Part shown: piece after piece, positions 35,112-46,262 of the stretch
Layout of the letters: each line of letters starts with the position of its first letter
Numbering within the stretch: the stretch's first letter is position 1
Translations under genes and position numbers: made by a program
Origin: Euglena gracilis
Lineage: Eukaryota; Euglenida; Euglenophyceae; Euglenales
Reading direction: 5' to 3'
Length of the DNA: 64,000 bases
NCBI GenBank assembly: GCA_039621445.1
Contig: CP154954.1
Coordinates: 40,231,572 to 40,295,571 of the forward strand
The notes under the pieces: generated by a model
Seen by the model: only the letters and a program-made list of their open reading frames with translations
What the model was told of the DNA's origin: nothing
Database searches by the model: none

Positions 35112-37335
35112 CCCCCCATCCCTTCTCGCCAGGCGAAAGATCAGTCTGTTTGGCCGCCCCATTGTTCAGGTTGGGGATTGATCATTTTGTCCCGGGTGCT
35201 TGCGGATGGGGGGAAAACGGTGGATATCCTGTGAAAGAGTTGGTGTCCGTCTCCAAACGGTTTTACACCAGGGGGTGGGGGCACTTTCAGAACTGCTGGG
35301 ATCAGCTTCTTTTCCATTTCTTCGCACCTTCAGACGGATTTTCTGGGTTGTGCTGCCTTCCTTTCAGGAAATTCTGCTTTTTTATACATAAATTTTTTGA
35401 AACTTTTTCAAGGGAGTTTCAACAGAGCTGGGTTGGGAAATGCACCTTTCCCTGCCAGCAAACCAGACCTGTACACGTCTTCTGGGTTGCACTTGGGAAA
35501 TCATCTTGAGTCCATTTGCTTGTTTATTGGGGAATCTGCTCCCTTGGTGAAATCAGTTGCTTTCTTGAAAGAAATGAATCGATGAAAGAAAGCTTACAAA
35601 TTTGGGCCGAGCCCATTTTGATCCGCAACCCAGCCATTTAGGGGGTGATGAGTCATCAGGCAAAGATCTTCAGGAGTAGCTTTTTTATGTTGTTTTTTTT
35701 GAAGGGTTTTTTGAGGGTTTTTAAGGCATTACCAAAATTTGAAGAATTTTTCAAGGCGTCTGTTTTTCAAATGTCAAAGTGCTTTTCGGACATCGAACCA
35801 ACGTGGGGCCAGGTTGAAGAGCATTTTTTTTTCGAGCTTTGAGTGGTTGTACAATGTTCCAGCGATGCCAAAAAGCATTTTTTTCCCCGCAGTTGACCTG
35901 TTTCTGCCGAGTTTTTGCAATTTCTTTTTTGCTCAAAATTCGAAAATTTTTTCCCTGGCCAATTTTTTTTTTCAGGTTTCTGAGGTTTTTGAAGGGTTTT
36001 TGAAGGGTTTTTTTAAAGGTTTTTTGAGGCGCTTTGAAAAAAATTTCATGGAGGTGGTGCCACCACAACCGCTTCTCAATGCTCTGAAGAGCAACGTTGC
36101 CAATTTTCAAAGATAACTTGGGGGTTGGTGCATTATTTTGGATAAAATTTCAGGCATTTTGCTTGGTGCAATTTTTGCGGTTTCGGTTCCCTGGTTCCCG
36201 GTTCGACCCCGGTCAGGCTTAGGTTGGTGACCAGCTGGCAGCTTTTTTTTTTCCACCGCCTGCCTTGCTTGGCCAAAGGGGTGGCAGGACCATAGGTTCG
36301 TTTAATGCCCGCGCGACCTCACCTCCCCCCCCCCCGCTTTCCCAAAAGGGAAGGGGGGGTGGACAGGAGAGCTGGCGTCAATCTGGCCCAGCTGAAGCAC
36401 CCCCATCAAGTTTTAGCTTTTTCAAGCGCTTAGCTTTTGGAGGCGCAAAAAAAAAAAGAAACAGGACCAAAATGGGCCAGCAAGGTCAAATTATGGTCAT
36501 TTTTTCTTGCATAATTGGCATTTTGCAGGGGAGGGGGGTGCAAGTGCCACTTTGCGGTTTGTGGCTTTCAATTTTGGCAAGAATTGTGTGTGCTTTTTTC
36601 CCGGCCATTTTTGGGATTTTTGTTGGTGAAATTTTGGCACCATTCTGTCTCTGAAAACAAAGAATTTTGTTAATTTGGCGGTTTGCCTGCCCCCCCCCCC
36701 CCCCGTTGGTGTGAATGGTTTCGCAACCCAACCAACCCACCACCGGCCCACCACCAGCCTCCCACTGCCCCACTGCTCCCCCGAATGCACGTGGATGCAT
36801 TGGGCTGAGCGCTCAATTAGGTAATTTGGTGTCCCAGGGCCCTCACAAACGATCTGGACGGCTGCCAGCCAACCGGACCCGCTTGGCTGGGGGTCCAGCC
36901 AAGCGTGCCTGCACTTTTTCCAGCCAGGAGCTCCCAACCGGTCTGTGGGCCCACCCCAAGGTCCGATGACACAATCTATTGTTTCGGCTGTTGCTTGTGG
37001 AGAGGCAACGTTCCGGTGATGCCAGGAAGCTTTTTTCCCCCAGGAGTTGGCTTGTTTGTGTTCTGTTTTTGCCGAGATTTTGTCAGAGAAAAATCTTCCA
37101 GAATGCATTTTTAAAGGTCTTTTAAATGTTTTTCTGCTGTGTTTTAAGGCATTTCGGCCAAATGTGGTTCATCATTGAAAGCTTTTTTTAAATCATTTTC
37201 TGAAGACATTTTGGCTAAACAACTTTTTAAAAGGGGGTTTCAAAGTTTTCCAAATGATCATGAGAAGGAAAGTTGCGTGGCTTGGAGGCTAAATTTTTCC
37301 TGTTGGGGCTGGATGTGACTAGTTTCTTTTGAAGG
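35112..37335. other. Duplicated and low-complexity sequence with no gene seen
   Basis: 35112-35270 continues the duplication seen at 40942-41095. 35640-36060 is T-rich with repeats of gaagggttttttgaggg. 36180-36230 contains cccggttcgaccccgg, reminiscent of a tRNA B-box, also seen loosely at 27450. 36650-37000 is unassigned. Open frames show no domain. Confidence 0.4.
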
Positions 37336-37339
37336 CGAC

Positions 37340-38455
37340 GCTGCACTTTCCCCAGAATTTTGTGTGGTTGTCCCTCCCCACACCCCTCGGCATTCAGGTC
37401 CTCTCCAAGAACGAAAAGGAGGAAAACGAAGGAAAAAGAAGAAGATGACGTAAGGAAGAAGGTGATGAAATGAGAAGGAAGAAGAAAAAGGAAGAAGAAG
37501 AAGAAGAAGAAGACGGAAAAGGAAGAAGAAGAAGGAAGCAGATGATGGAATGAGAAAAGGAAGGTGAAGGAGGAGGTGGAAGAAGGCAGAAAGAAGACGT
37601 TGAAGGAAGAAGAAGAAGGAGAAGGGGAAGGAGAAGGAGAAGGAAGAAAGAAGAAGTTGAAGGAAGAAGGAATGATTGAAGAAGCAGGAGGAAGAAGAGG
37701 GAAGAAAATCGGATGAGGAAGGAAGCCATTGCCAGCCCAACGCCCACCTCCCCCCCAGCCAGTGCCCCGTGCTACCCCACAACAGCTTGTGGTTGACGTT
37801 TTTTTTTGTGAATTGGACGCGTTGTTTTTTCCCCCAGGTGGACATTCATTACAGGAACAAACACACACGCGCACGCACACGCGCACACACACGCGCGCGC
37901 ATATGCACTTTCAGCAAGGTGCGTGGAACACACACCACATGCAGCCCGGACAAGTTTGTGGTGGAGTTTGTGCTTTTGGTTTGTTTGTGTGAGCTGGGGG
38001 CACTGAAGGGAGGCAGCGGCGGCCAGGCGGCGCAGGAGCGGGGGCAAGCGAAGGAGCGGGGGCGGGCTGCGCTGTTCCCCCACCTCCATCTGCCCACCGG
38101 TCCGCTCGCTGCCAGGTGTGTGCTGCTTCATCAATGGGAAGGGGGGCTGGGCTGTGTGCAAGTGTGCGCATTCCGCTTCAGCAGAAAGAAACCGACAACA
38201 GTGTCAAGGAAAAACACATGCAGCGGATTGCCTGGTTGCCCGGTTCTCAAATCAAAAATGCTGAGCCCCGCATAATCTCATGCTGGCTTTTTGGATAATA
38301 TCTTTGTCATTATTGGGGAGCTCCGGTGTTATTAGTTGCTTCCTGGAGCTTTGCACCGGAAAACTTTTGTTTTTGTCATCTGCTTTTGTCAATTTGGTGA
38401 AAATCTCCCTGAAAATGCAATTTTGGGAGCTTTTCGAAGCCACTCAAAACATTGA
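37340..38455 (+). repeat. Composite repeat R3, copy 3
   Basis: Same modules as 29090-30175: tgcactttccccagaattttgtgtggttgtccctcccc; a homopurine tract (37405-37725); gccagcccaacgcccacc; a T-run; a short CA/CG tract (37858-37905); the gggcactgaagggaggcagcggcgg tail; and a final module to cttttcgaagccactc. The CA tract is much shorter than in the other copies. Confidence 0.8.
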
Positions 38456-38457
38456 TC

Positions 38458-38705
38458 CAGGCTTGTGCTTAGTTGGGTGGCTACCCCACGGGGGGGCCCA
38501 CCCATCCAACCCCCCCGGGGGGGTCGCGGTTTTGGGGGTGCCTGCCGTAGCAGGCACCCCCCTCCGACCCCTGCGCCTTTGGCGCCAGGGGCCCGGAAGA
38601 GGCCATTTTCAATGAAAATTTTCTGGGTCCCCCCTACAAACCCCCGGGGGGGGGGGTGTGCAGCGCCCGCCCACCCCCCCCCCCCAGTCGGTAAGCACAA
38701 GCCTG
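38458..38705 (+). mobile_element. hAT-like MITE, 248 bp
   Basis: Starts CAGGCTTGTGCTTAGTTGGG and ends GTCGGTAAGCACAAGCCTG. The inverted ends are better preserved than in its relative at 34812. The flanking octamers cattgatc and ttctgatc agree at only 5 of 8 positions, so the target duplication is decayed. It is inserted at the very end of R3 copy 3. Confidence 0.75.
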
Positions 38706-39002
38706 TTCTGATCTGATGTGCTGATCCCCCAAATGTTTTTGTTTTGGTCTGTTTCTTTTTTTGCGGAGGGTTGGGGGTGCAAAAATTAAAACTAAAAATT
38801 TATCTCTTTCTGGGCGTTAGTGTGGGGGTCGTGGGGAGGGTGTGCCTCCCCCCGGGCAAGGGTCCCCCTGAACCCTGGAACCCCCCAGGGGGTGGGTGTG
38901 GGGGGACCCCCGGTTCTTTTTTTTTGAAAAAGCCCGCTGAGGCTCCGCGGAGGCTGGTAACCCTGGGCTCTGCGGAGGCGCGGAGGCTACCAAAAAAAAG
39001 TC
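38706..39002. other. Unassigned spacer
   Basis: Contains the gcggagggttgggggtgcaaaaattaaaa module shared with 32600 and two gctccgcggaggct words. No gene. Confidence 0.4.
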
Positions 39003-40695
39003 AGGATTCTGCGCGGTAGACCCCTGTGGTTGTCCCTCCCCACCCCCCTCGGCATTCAGGTCCGGTCCACCAATGCAGCGCCGCCGCGCCGCCCATTGCC
39101 AGCCCAACGCCCACCTCCCCCCGCCAGCCCAGCGCCCCCTGCCACGGGAAAGCAACTCGCGGTTGACGTTGTTTTTTTTTTGTGAGCTGTACGTGTTTTT
39201 GGTGGCCATGCAAGGCACTGCAGGCAGAAAGCCGAGCATTTTTTTTGAGAACGCTTGTGCACATACACACATATACACACACATCCAAACACATGTACGC
39301 GCAAACACACTTACACGCATCCGCACACCCACACCCACACCCACACCCACACCCACCCACCCACACACACACCCACACATGTGCACACGTACGCACATGC
39401 ACACATACCCACATGCACATATGCACAGTGCAGGGGGGACAACACAGTTTGTGGTGGTTTTGGCTTTCCTGGTTGGGTTTGTGTGAGCAGGGGGCACTGA
39501 AGGGAGGCAGCGGCGGCCAGGCGGCGCAGGAGCAGGGGCAAGCGAAGGAGCGGGGGTGCTCAGACCACTTTTTCAACGGTCATCTTGGGGAGGTATATGT
39601 TGTGTGCGTTTTTTAGAATTTTTTTCGAAATATTCGAAACTTTGGAGAATTTCTGAAGCCTGGTTAGGCGAAATATTGACGCTGCGCTGGTTCTTACCCA
39701 CATTTTTGGCAAAGTGGGTACCTCCCCCCCCCCCAGTGCTCACCCATCTTTTCCATTGATTAGACAGGGGGGGGTAAAACCGGCCAAGGTCATTGCTGAA
39801 AAAAATAATGCTTCCCCTCCCCCCCCCCCAAAACCAAGAAGGGATTGCAGGCAGCCCATGGGCCACGCCACTGGGCATATGATGCCATTGCCAGGCACTC
39901 AACAGTCCCACGCCACGCCAAGCTGGAAAGAAGCCAGCGTGGGCGACGGAGGGTTGAAAGTCCGTGTTGAGTTTGTTTCCTCCTGCTTACCTTGCTGGGC
40001 TTCACGCTTGCCTTGCCACCTTGGGTCCTTTGCAACCTTGCCACGCTGCAACCTTTCAACGCTTGCATTGGGCCTCTTTGAGTGGCCCTCTTTCTGCGGT
40101 GCTCCCGTGCCGCGCCCGTTTCTATTGCCTTTCCAACCGTGTGGTTGGCCTCCCTCTACCATGCCGTTGTTGGCATTTGCCTGCCCTTCAACCCGGTTCC
40201 TCTTGCCACCTCTTGCCACCCCCTGCCATCTGCCACCTTGGGCCCAGCCAGCAATGGGTGAGTGCAAGAATGAATAATGGTAATGAGGAAGGGAACAATA
40301 AGGGTAAGCAGCGGGGGGTTAGCCAGTTCGGTGATTTGCCCTGGCATATGTTGTCTGTTTGATCCGACTGACTGATGCTTGGATTGCCTGCTGACAAAAT
40401 GTTTTGGGGGTGGCATTGGCCCAGGGCTGCAATCCCGGCTGCACCCACAGATGTTTGCTGAAGAAAAGTTGTTGTTTAAAGGGCAGAGCACCCCCCGGGG
40501 GGTAATGCCTGCCTGGGCAGGCACTCAAAGGCACTCCGGACCCCCCCCCCTCCCCCCCGGGGTTGGTAAAAAACAACCTGGCGCCCCCGGCGTTGATGAC
40601 TGCAGCCGGAGGCGGGCAGCGGCGGCCGCATATCACAAGCTGATGGCAGCCCAGAGGTGCGTGTGTGCGTGGGGCCCATGTCTGTCAAAACCTCA
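39003..40695 (+). repeat. Segmental duplication, copy 2
   Basis: Partner of 32928-34595. Includes a shortened R3 unit (CA tract 39250-39425), the 39575-39835 module and R1 copy 5 (39865-40445). The stretch 39835-40520 is essentially base-for-base the same as copy 1. A partial CAGG-type element with right end GGTTGGTAAAAAACAACCTG lies at 40490-40579. Confidence 0.93.
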
Positions 40696-41683
40696 GACCA
40701 GGGTTTGCTGTAGGGTGTCATGGCTTCGGTTTTGCCGCTACCACCCCTGACTGCAGGGAGGATGCCCATCACCCCACCCACCTGCCAAGGGAAGGTGTCC
40801 AGACCGACCCCAGAGGGGCCCCCAGAGCGTCGTAATTTTCTTTTTCGGCGCTCTGCACGGAAACTTTTTTTTGGCATTTTCGGCAAAATTTGTCCCAAAA
40901 CGTGCCTGAAATAATGTTTTGGGTAGATTTGGGGTGACATTCCCCCATCCCTTCTCGCCTGGCTAAAAGTCAGTCTGTTTGGCCGCCCTGTTGTTCAGGT
41001 TGGGGATTGACCATTTTGCCCCGGGTGCTTGCGAATGGGGAGAAAACGGTGGAAATCCTGTGAAAGAGTTGGTGTCCGTCTCCAAACGGTTTTAAACGTT
41101 GTAGGGGGCTCTCCCCACCCACCCACTCGCTGGGGCCCGGGGGACGGGGAACCCACTCACTTTTCCCCGAAAATGGCCAAAAATCGCGAAAAATGCTAAA
41201 AATAGCACCTTTTTCAAAAACTTTCAGCGCCGAAAAGTATAGCCAAACCCCCCCCTGCCAAGGGGGTCCAGCCAATGTGCCTGCATTTTTTCCAGCCAGG
41301 AGCTCCCAACCAGGCTGTGGACCCACCCTCGGGGTCCGCTGGGGAACACCCCGCTGTGGACCAGCCCGGCAAAGACCGAGAAAAAAAGCCCTTGCGTTTT
41401 CTCCCTCATCCGTCCCCCCATTCTCAGGTGATAGGACATTTGCCTGCAAGGAGCTGTGCCTGGCCCTGGGTGGCCGCAGTTGCATTTCTTCAAGCCCCCT
41501 GGGAATTGGGAAGGTCTTCCAGGTGTTCCCCAACAAGAAGGCGCAGTGTTTGCAGCCGAAGGACGGTTGTCTTGAAGGTGTGGCAATGCTGCCGTCTTTG
41601 GAGTGGTTGTGTTCTAAAATGAGTCTTTTTTTAAAAAAAAGTGATGTAACCCCCCCATTTCCCCCCCCGTTTTTGACCCCAAC
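40696..41683. other. Mosaic with a possible exon-like segment
   Basis: 40820-41095 aligns with 34690-34803 plus 35112-35270, minus the MITE. 41100-41255 is an inverted CAGG-type element fragment. 41375-41428 (gagaaaaaaagccc...ccccattctcag) is repeated at 42490-42551. The frame after the first AG continues for about 60 codons (FACKELCLALGGRSCISSS), which is suggestive of an exon but not of any family. Confidence 0.35.
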
Positions 41684-41891
41684 CAGGGGTTTTTTTTAGC
41701 CTTGGATCCTGGGGGGGGGGAGGGGGGGTGGGTCCCCCCCCCTCACCCGGGGGTGGGATATACTTTTTGGTGCCGAAAGTTTTTGAAAAGGTGCCATTCT
41801 TAGCATTTTTCGCGATTTTTTGGCCATTTTGGGGGGAAAGTGAGTGGGATCCCCCCTCCCCCACTCCTGGTCTTTTTTAAAAAAACCCCTG
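41684..41891 (+). mobile_element. hAT-like MITE, 208 bp
   Basis: Starts CAGGGGTTTTTTTTAGCC and ends CTTTTTTAAAAAAACCCCTG. Flanks accccaac (41676-41683) and cccccaac (41892-41899) match at 7 of 8 positions. Interior gggatatactttttggtgccgaaag and gcatttttcgcgattttttggcc match 27001-27231. The sequence after it is duplicated at 47118, where the copy has lost its left end. Confidence 0.82.
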
Positions 41892-41894
41892 CCC

Positions 41895-42940
41895 CCAACC
41901 ACCAAATTGTGATTTATGACTCCCCCGAAGGCAAAAAAAAAAGGCAAAAAATGCTGAGGAATCAAAAGGCAAAAATGTGCCAAAATTGCTGTGCCGAGAA
42001 AAAACAGGTGTGGGGTAGCCTGGCACTGAGGGGTTTTGGCAAAATCCCGTGAAATTGCCCAAAATATTTTGTTTTACCCCTCTGGTGCACAAGTCAGGGG
42101 TATTTTTGGGACGGCTTTTTTGGCCACACACCAAACCTCGACTTATAACCCCCCCTCCCCGCTTTGGACCGACGAAGAAAGTTAGTGGGGGATTCAGATT
42201 TCCTAAAATGTCCAAAACAGCGGTTGTAGTATTTTTTTTTATTTTTGTTTGCCGTTTGTTTGCCCCCCTCCCCCATCCGGCATTCTTGTGTTTCCGGAGG
42301 CGCTGATTTTGGGCCAAGCTTTTGTTTTGGCGCGGACGGAATTTTTCTTGTCCGCGGTCCCAACTCACTCACTTTTCCCCGAAAATGGTCAAAAATCAGG
42401 AAAAATGCTTAAAATAGCACCTTTTTCAAAAAATTTCGGCGCCGAAAAGTATATCCACCCCCCCCCTGCCAAGGGACCAGCCGGCAAAGGCCGAGAAAAG
42501 AAACCTCATACCCTTGCATTCTCTCCCTCATCCATCCCCCCATTCTCAGGTGACAGCCGAGAGGACAGCCATGTGTGGGTGTGGCACCCAGATCTGCTGG
42601 CCATGGGGAGATGGATGGAATTACGTTGTTTTTTTAAATGACGGCGGCAGCGGCACCATGCAATGCCCAGATGGCCTGGCCATGTGGTGGGTGGTGAGGG
42701 TGCGGTGTGGTGCGGTATGGGTGTGGGGTGGGTGTTGTTGCCGAGTGCCAATGTGCGAGCAGAGCAGAGTTTAATAACCATTTTTGGGATTCAATCCCCC
42801 CAACCCCAAGCCCTCCGATTGAGTGACCCCCATGATCATCTTGTTGTGGTCAATATGGCCCCCTCTGACGTTGCCTTTGGTTTTGGCTTTGATGACCAGA
42901 GCTGCTGACAGCCACCTGGGCCAGGGCTGGGCTTTTGGAT
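41895..42940. repeat. Duplicated block and unassigned sequence
   Basis: 41895-42195 aligns with 47118-47400 (cccccaaccaccaaattgtgat...gaagaaagttagtggggga). 42360-42475 is another inverted CAGG-type fragment. 42490-42551 repeats 41375-41428. From 42552 the sequence is unassigned. Confidence 0.6.
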
Positions 42941-42943
42941 TGC

Positions 42944-43167
42944 CTGTGTGTGTGTGTGTGTGTGTTGTGTTGTGTGCGTGCGTGCGTGCGTGCGTGTGTG
43001 TGCGTGCGTGCGTGTGTGTGTGTGTGTGTGTGCGTGCGTGTGTGTGTGTGCGTGTGTGTGTGCGTGTGTGCGTGTGTGTGCGTGTGTGTGTGTGTGTGTG
43101 CGTGTGTGTGTGTGTGTGTGTGCGTGTGTGTGCGTGTGTGCGTGTGCCCCTGTGTGGGTTATGTGTG
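42944..43167. repeat. TG/CG microsatellite
   Basis: About 220 bp of TG with regularly interspersed CG. It is the longest dinucleotide tract in the window. Cys-Val and His-Thr ORFs across it are artefacts. Confidence 0.95.
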
Positions 43168-45172
43168 TGGGTGAGTGGGTGGGTGGGTGGGGGGTTTGGC
43201 TGGGTGGTTGTTGTGTGGTTGTGTGTGCACCAACAGCCCGCATGGCCTTGTGGCAAGCGAGGCGATCCGCATCCACAACGCAACACCACCAGGGCTTTTG
43301 GGGCGTTGGGTTGTTGGTTTGGGTCGTTGGGTTTTTGGTTCCCTGTTCCCCCCCATTGGCCAACAATGAGCAAGCCATTGAGTGGTTTTGTGGTGTTGCC
43401 AATGGGCCGAATTTTGTGCTTGTAGTAGGTGTAGTAGGTGCTTGGGCATTCGGCCAAAGCATTTCCGGAACCAAAATCCCCGCAACCCCCTGGATGGGGG
43501 TCGACCCCATTTCCGGTGGCGCCAGTTTTTTTTGGGTCAAAATTTTCCTTTGTCGCCCTCGGAAGGAATTTCCTTTGGGCGGTGCCAAGGTGGGTGGGGG
43601 GGGATCCAGGGGGGGGGGAATGCAACTTGCATTTGCGTTTTTTTTTTTTGCATAATCAGGTTTTCCCGAAATTTGCATTTTTTGCATTTTTTTGCATAAA
43701 ATATTTTGCCCCGGAAAATTTTTTTGTAGTTGGTTGCCGTATGTTGGGATTTTTTTGCATTTTTTTGCATTTTTTACATAAAAAAATATTTTGCCCTTGA
43801 AAAAAAGTTTGTAGTTGGTTGGCATATGTTTGGATTTTTTGCATTTTTTTTGTTTTTTTTTTGCATAAAATATTTTGCCCTGGAAATTTTTTTTGATTTT
43901 AGGCAGCAAAGCTCTGTTCCAGCTTTTCATATTTCAGCTTTTTCTCAAGGTTTGCATGCAAGTTGCATTTTTTTTTTTTGCATTTTTTTTTTTTTTTTGC
44001 ATTTTTTTGACTTTCATAATTTTAAGGGCCAATTTGTATCCCCCCCCCCCCCGGTTGATCCCCCCCCATCAAGCCTTCCAGCACAGCCCTGCCAAAGTCC
44101 AGAAAAGCCCATTTTTTGGCTTTTTTGGCCCATCATTGTGGACCCCCCTCCCCAGGCAGGGCAGAACGGGAATCGGCCGAACAGCCAGGGTGGTGGGGTG
44201 GGGGGGGGTCGTCCCCCCCCCCACCCCCTGTTCCCGTATTTCCAGCAGCACCAATTTTTGGACCCGAAAAAAATTTTCCGGCGCCGGGTGTTTTTTTTTT
44301 ACCCATTTGGGACCCATATGGGGGGTCCCCCCAAAAACCACCCAAAACCCCATTTTTTCACACCTTCCAAAAATTCACCATTTTCTCAAAATGTCGATTT
44401 TGAGAGGTTTTTGACGCAAAAAAAATGCCGTTGAAAGTCCAAAAAATTTCAAAGAGAAAAAATGTCAGTAAAATTTGATTGTGCCAAAATTTGGTCCACT
44501 TTTTTTGACCTTTGCTTTTCTCACCCCCCTCCTAAAAACTACCAATTTTCAACCCTGAAATTTTTGAGATTTTTTTTGTGAAAAAGTGTGGTTTTCCATC
44601 AAAAATCATGTGTTTTGGGTTCATTTTTCAAAAAAAATTCAAAATTTTTTCTGGCCAAAATCCCCATTTCCCCGAAATCAGTGAAAATGCTGTGGAGGTG
44701 AGGGGGGGTCGACCCCCCCCACCAGGCCTTCCCGTTCTGCCCAGGGCACCCCAAGCCCCCCCCCCCCCCCCCCCCCCCCGGTTGGTTGAATTCATCCTGA
44801 TTGCCAATGCTTTATGCCCCAAAGGTCCAAAAAAAACGTTGCTGTTGTCGTTGTCGTTGTTGTTGTTGCTGTTGCTGCTGTATCATAACGCCGCACGCAT
44901 TTTTGTTAAAAAATGATAATACAAATGAAATAAAAGTGAAAGTTGATATAATCAACAAATGATGAAAGGTATCTTCAATGTGAAATATTGTCTATTGCCC
45001 CAAACTTTGATCAGGGCAAGTGCTGAATTGAACCTTGTGTAATAAAGCAAGTGCATGGAAGAAGTATAATGTATTTTTGGAGGGTTCCAGGTTCTCAGGA
45101 AAGGTGTTGGCTCGATGCTTGAAAGTTTTGGGGAACCGCCAACAACTTTTGCAAATTTTTCCAGCTGGACAC
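43168..45172. other. T-rich low-complexity region with no gene seen
   Basis: 43640-44020 repeats ttttttgcat and cataaaatattttgccc; three imperfect units of gttggt(t/g)(g/c)c(c)atatgtt lie at about 43728, 43815 and upstream. 44040-44060, 44205-44226 and 44755-44779 are C-runs. 44838-44880 is a GTT/GCT microsatellite. No gene or family is seen. Confidence 0.55.
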
Positions 45173-45308
45173 CAGGGTTTTTTTGTCTTGGACTCCTCGG
45201 GGGGGGGTTGGTCCAGCCGAGCCCCCCCCCCCCCTTCAGGGGGAGGAGTGGGGTATATTTTTCGGTGCCAGGGGTGGGTGGGTGCCCCCGGGCTTAAAAA
45301 AAACCCTG
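45173..45308 (+). mobile_element. hAT-like MITE, 136 bp
   Basis: Starts CAGGGTTTTTTTGTCTTGG and ends GGCTTAAAAAAAACCCTG. Perfect target duplication ctggacac at 45165-45172 and 45309-45316. It has ggttggtccagccgagcccc and ggggtatatttttcggtgcc in common with 27001-27231. It is the smallest member seen. Confidence 0.9.
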
Positions 45309-45904
45309 CTGGACACCTACCGGAAGTTGCCCCAACGGAAAGCCGTTCGCACTGCAATTTTGTCGCCACAGTTGCACACTGGCACAATTTTCTCTGTCCA
45401 AACAGAGGCGGAGCTTTTAGATCCATATTTTATCCCAAATGAGAGTTGGATCACCCCCCTGATTTTTTGATTTTTTTTCTGCGGGTGTTCGCATTCAAAA
45501 GTTGGCATTCAAGAAGGATTCAAGTAGGGGGCCCTTGCTTTTTAAAGAAAAGAATTCATTTAAATTTCTATTTCACAGAATCCGGAGAAAGGGTTAGCAT
45601 TACCTCGAGTGAAAACGGCGGAATCGTGGCCACCAGTGACCCTGCGAATTTTGACCAGACCATGGCTGGGGGGGGGGGGGTAGTTTCGTCGGCCGACTAG
45701 GCTTGGTCGGCGAGACGGGCATGGCGTGGGGGGGGGAATCGGCCGACCAACGGGCCAAGTTCGGAAACTTTTTAAACCCTCCTCTTTGAACAATTCCTGA
45801 GCAGAATTCCTGACCAAAATCAAAATTGGGCCAAATGGTCACCCTGCGCAAGTGTGGTCACCCATAGATGAGAAATGCACGGCCAATTTTGGCAAAGCAC
45901 CTCG
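45309..45904 (+). other. Unassigned region with one possible exon
   Basis: 45559-45575 is a pyrimidine-rich tract ending ttctatttcacag. The frame that follows reads ESGERVSITSSENGGIVATS and on to about 45670, protein-like in composition. It is then lost in a G-run. No start, donor or family can be assigned. Confidence 0.25.
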
Positions 45905-46262
45905 GGTAGTTACCAATGGCAGTGCTTTGTTTCTCAGGGGTAAGAAAACCAGTAGCCCAACCGAACCCACCCGGGCCTCAGCTCGGGTTTCCCAAAGAAA
46001 CAAACGATGCTAACCCCCCCAAAAAAATTACACCATCCCTACCTGTGGCAAAAAAAAATCGGGCAAAATTTCGCCCCCCCACCTTTAATTCATCAAAGGC
46101 GCGCTTAGTCGACCCGCGGCCTCCTCCAGGGGGGTGGCCACCGCCCCCCCCCCCGCACCCCCTCAAATAACAAAATCCTTTTATGCTGGCAAACTTCTTT
46201 GGAGAGGGGCTGCTTTTTTTTCAGCGGGGTCATTTTGATGGGGTTTTCCGAAAAGGTAATTT
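45905..46262 (+). repeat. Duplicated segment with possible mini-exon, copy 1
   Basis: Aligns with 47425-47780: tttgtttctcaggggtaagaaaa...cgggcctcagctcgggttt, gcgcttagtcgacc.gcggcctc, a C-run, aaatccttttatg.tggcaaa, ggagaggggctgcttttttttcag. The last is followed by about 30 nt and then aaaaggtaat. Both copies keep the AG...GT arrangement. Confidence 0.6.

Noticed and set aside
36185-36215. tRNA-like B-box cccggttcgaccccgg
   Set aside because: No acceptor stem, anticodon arm or A-box at the correct spacing. At most a very decayed tRNA-derived repeat.
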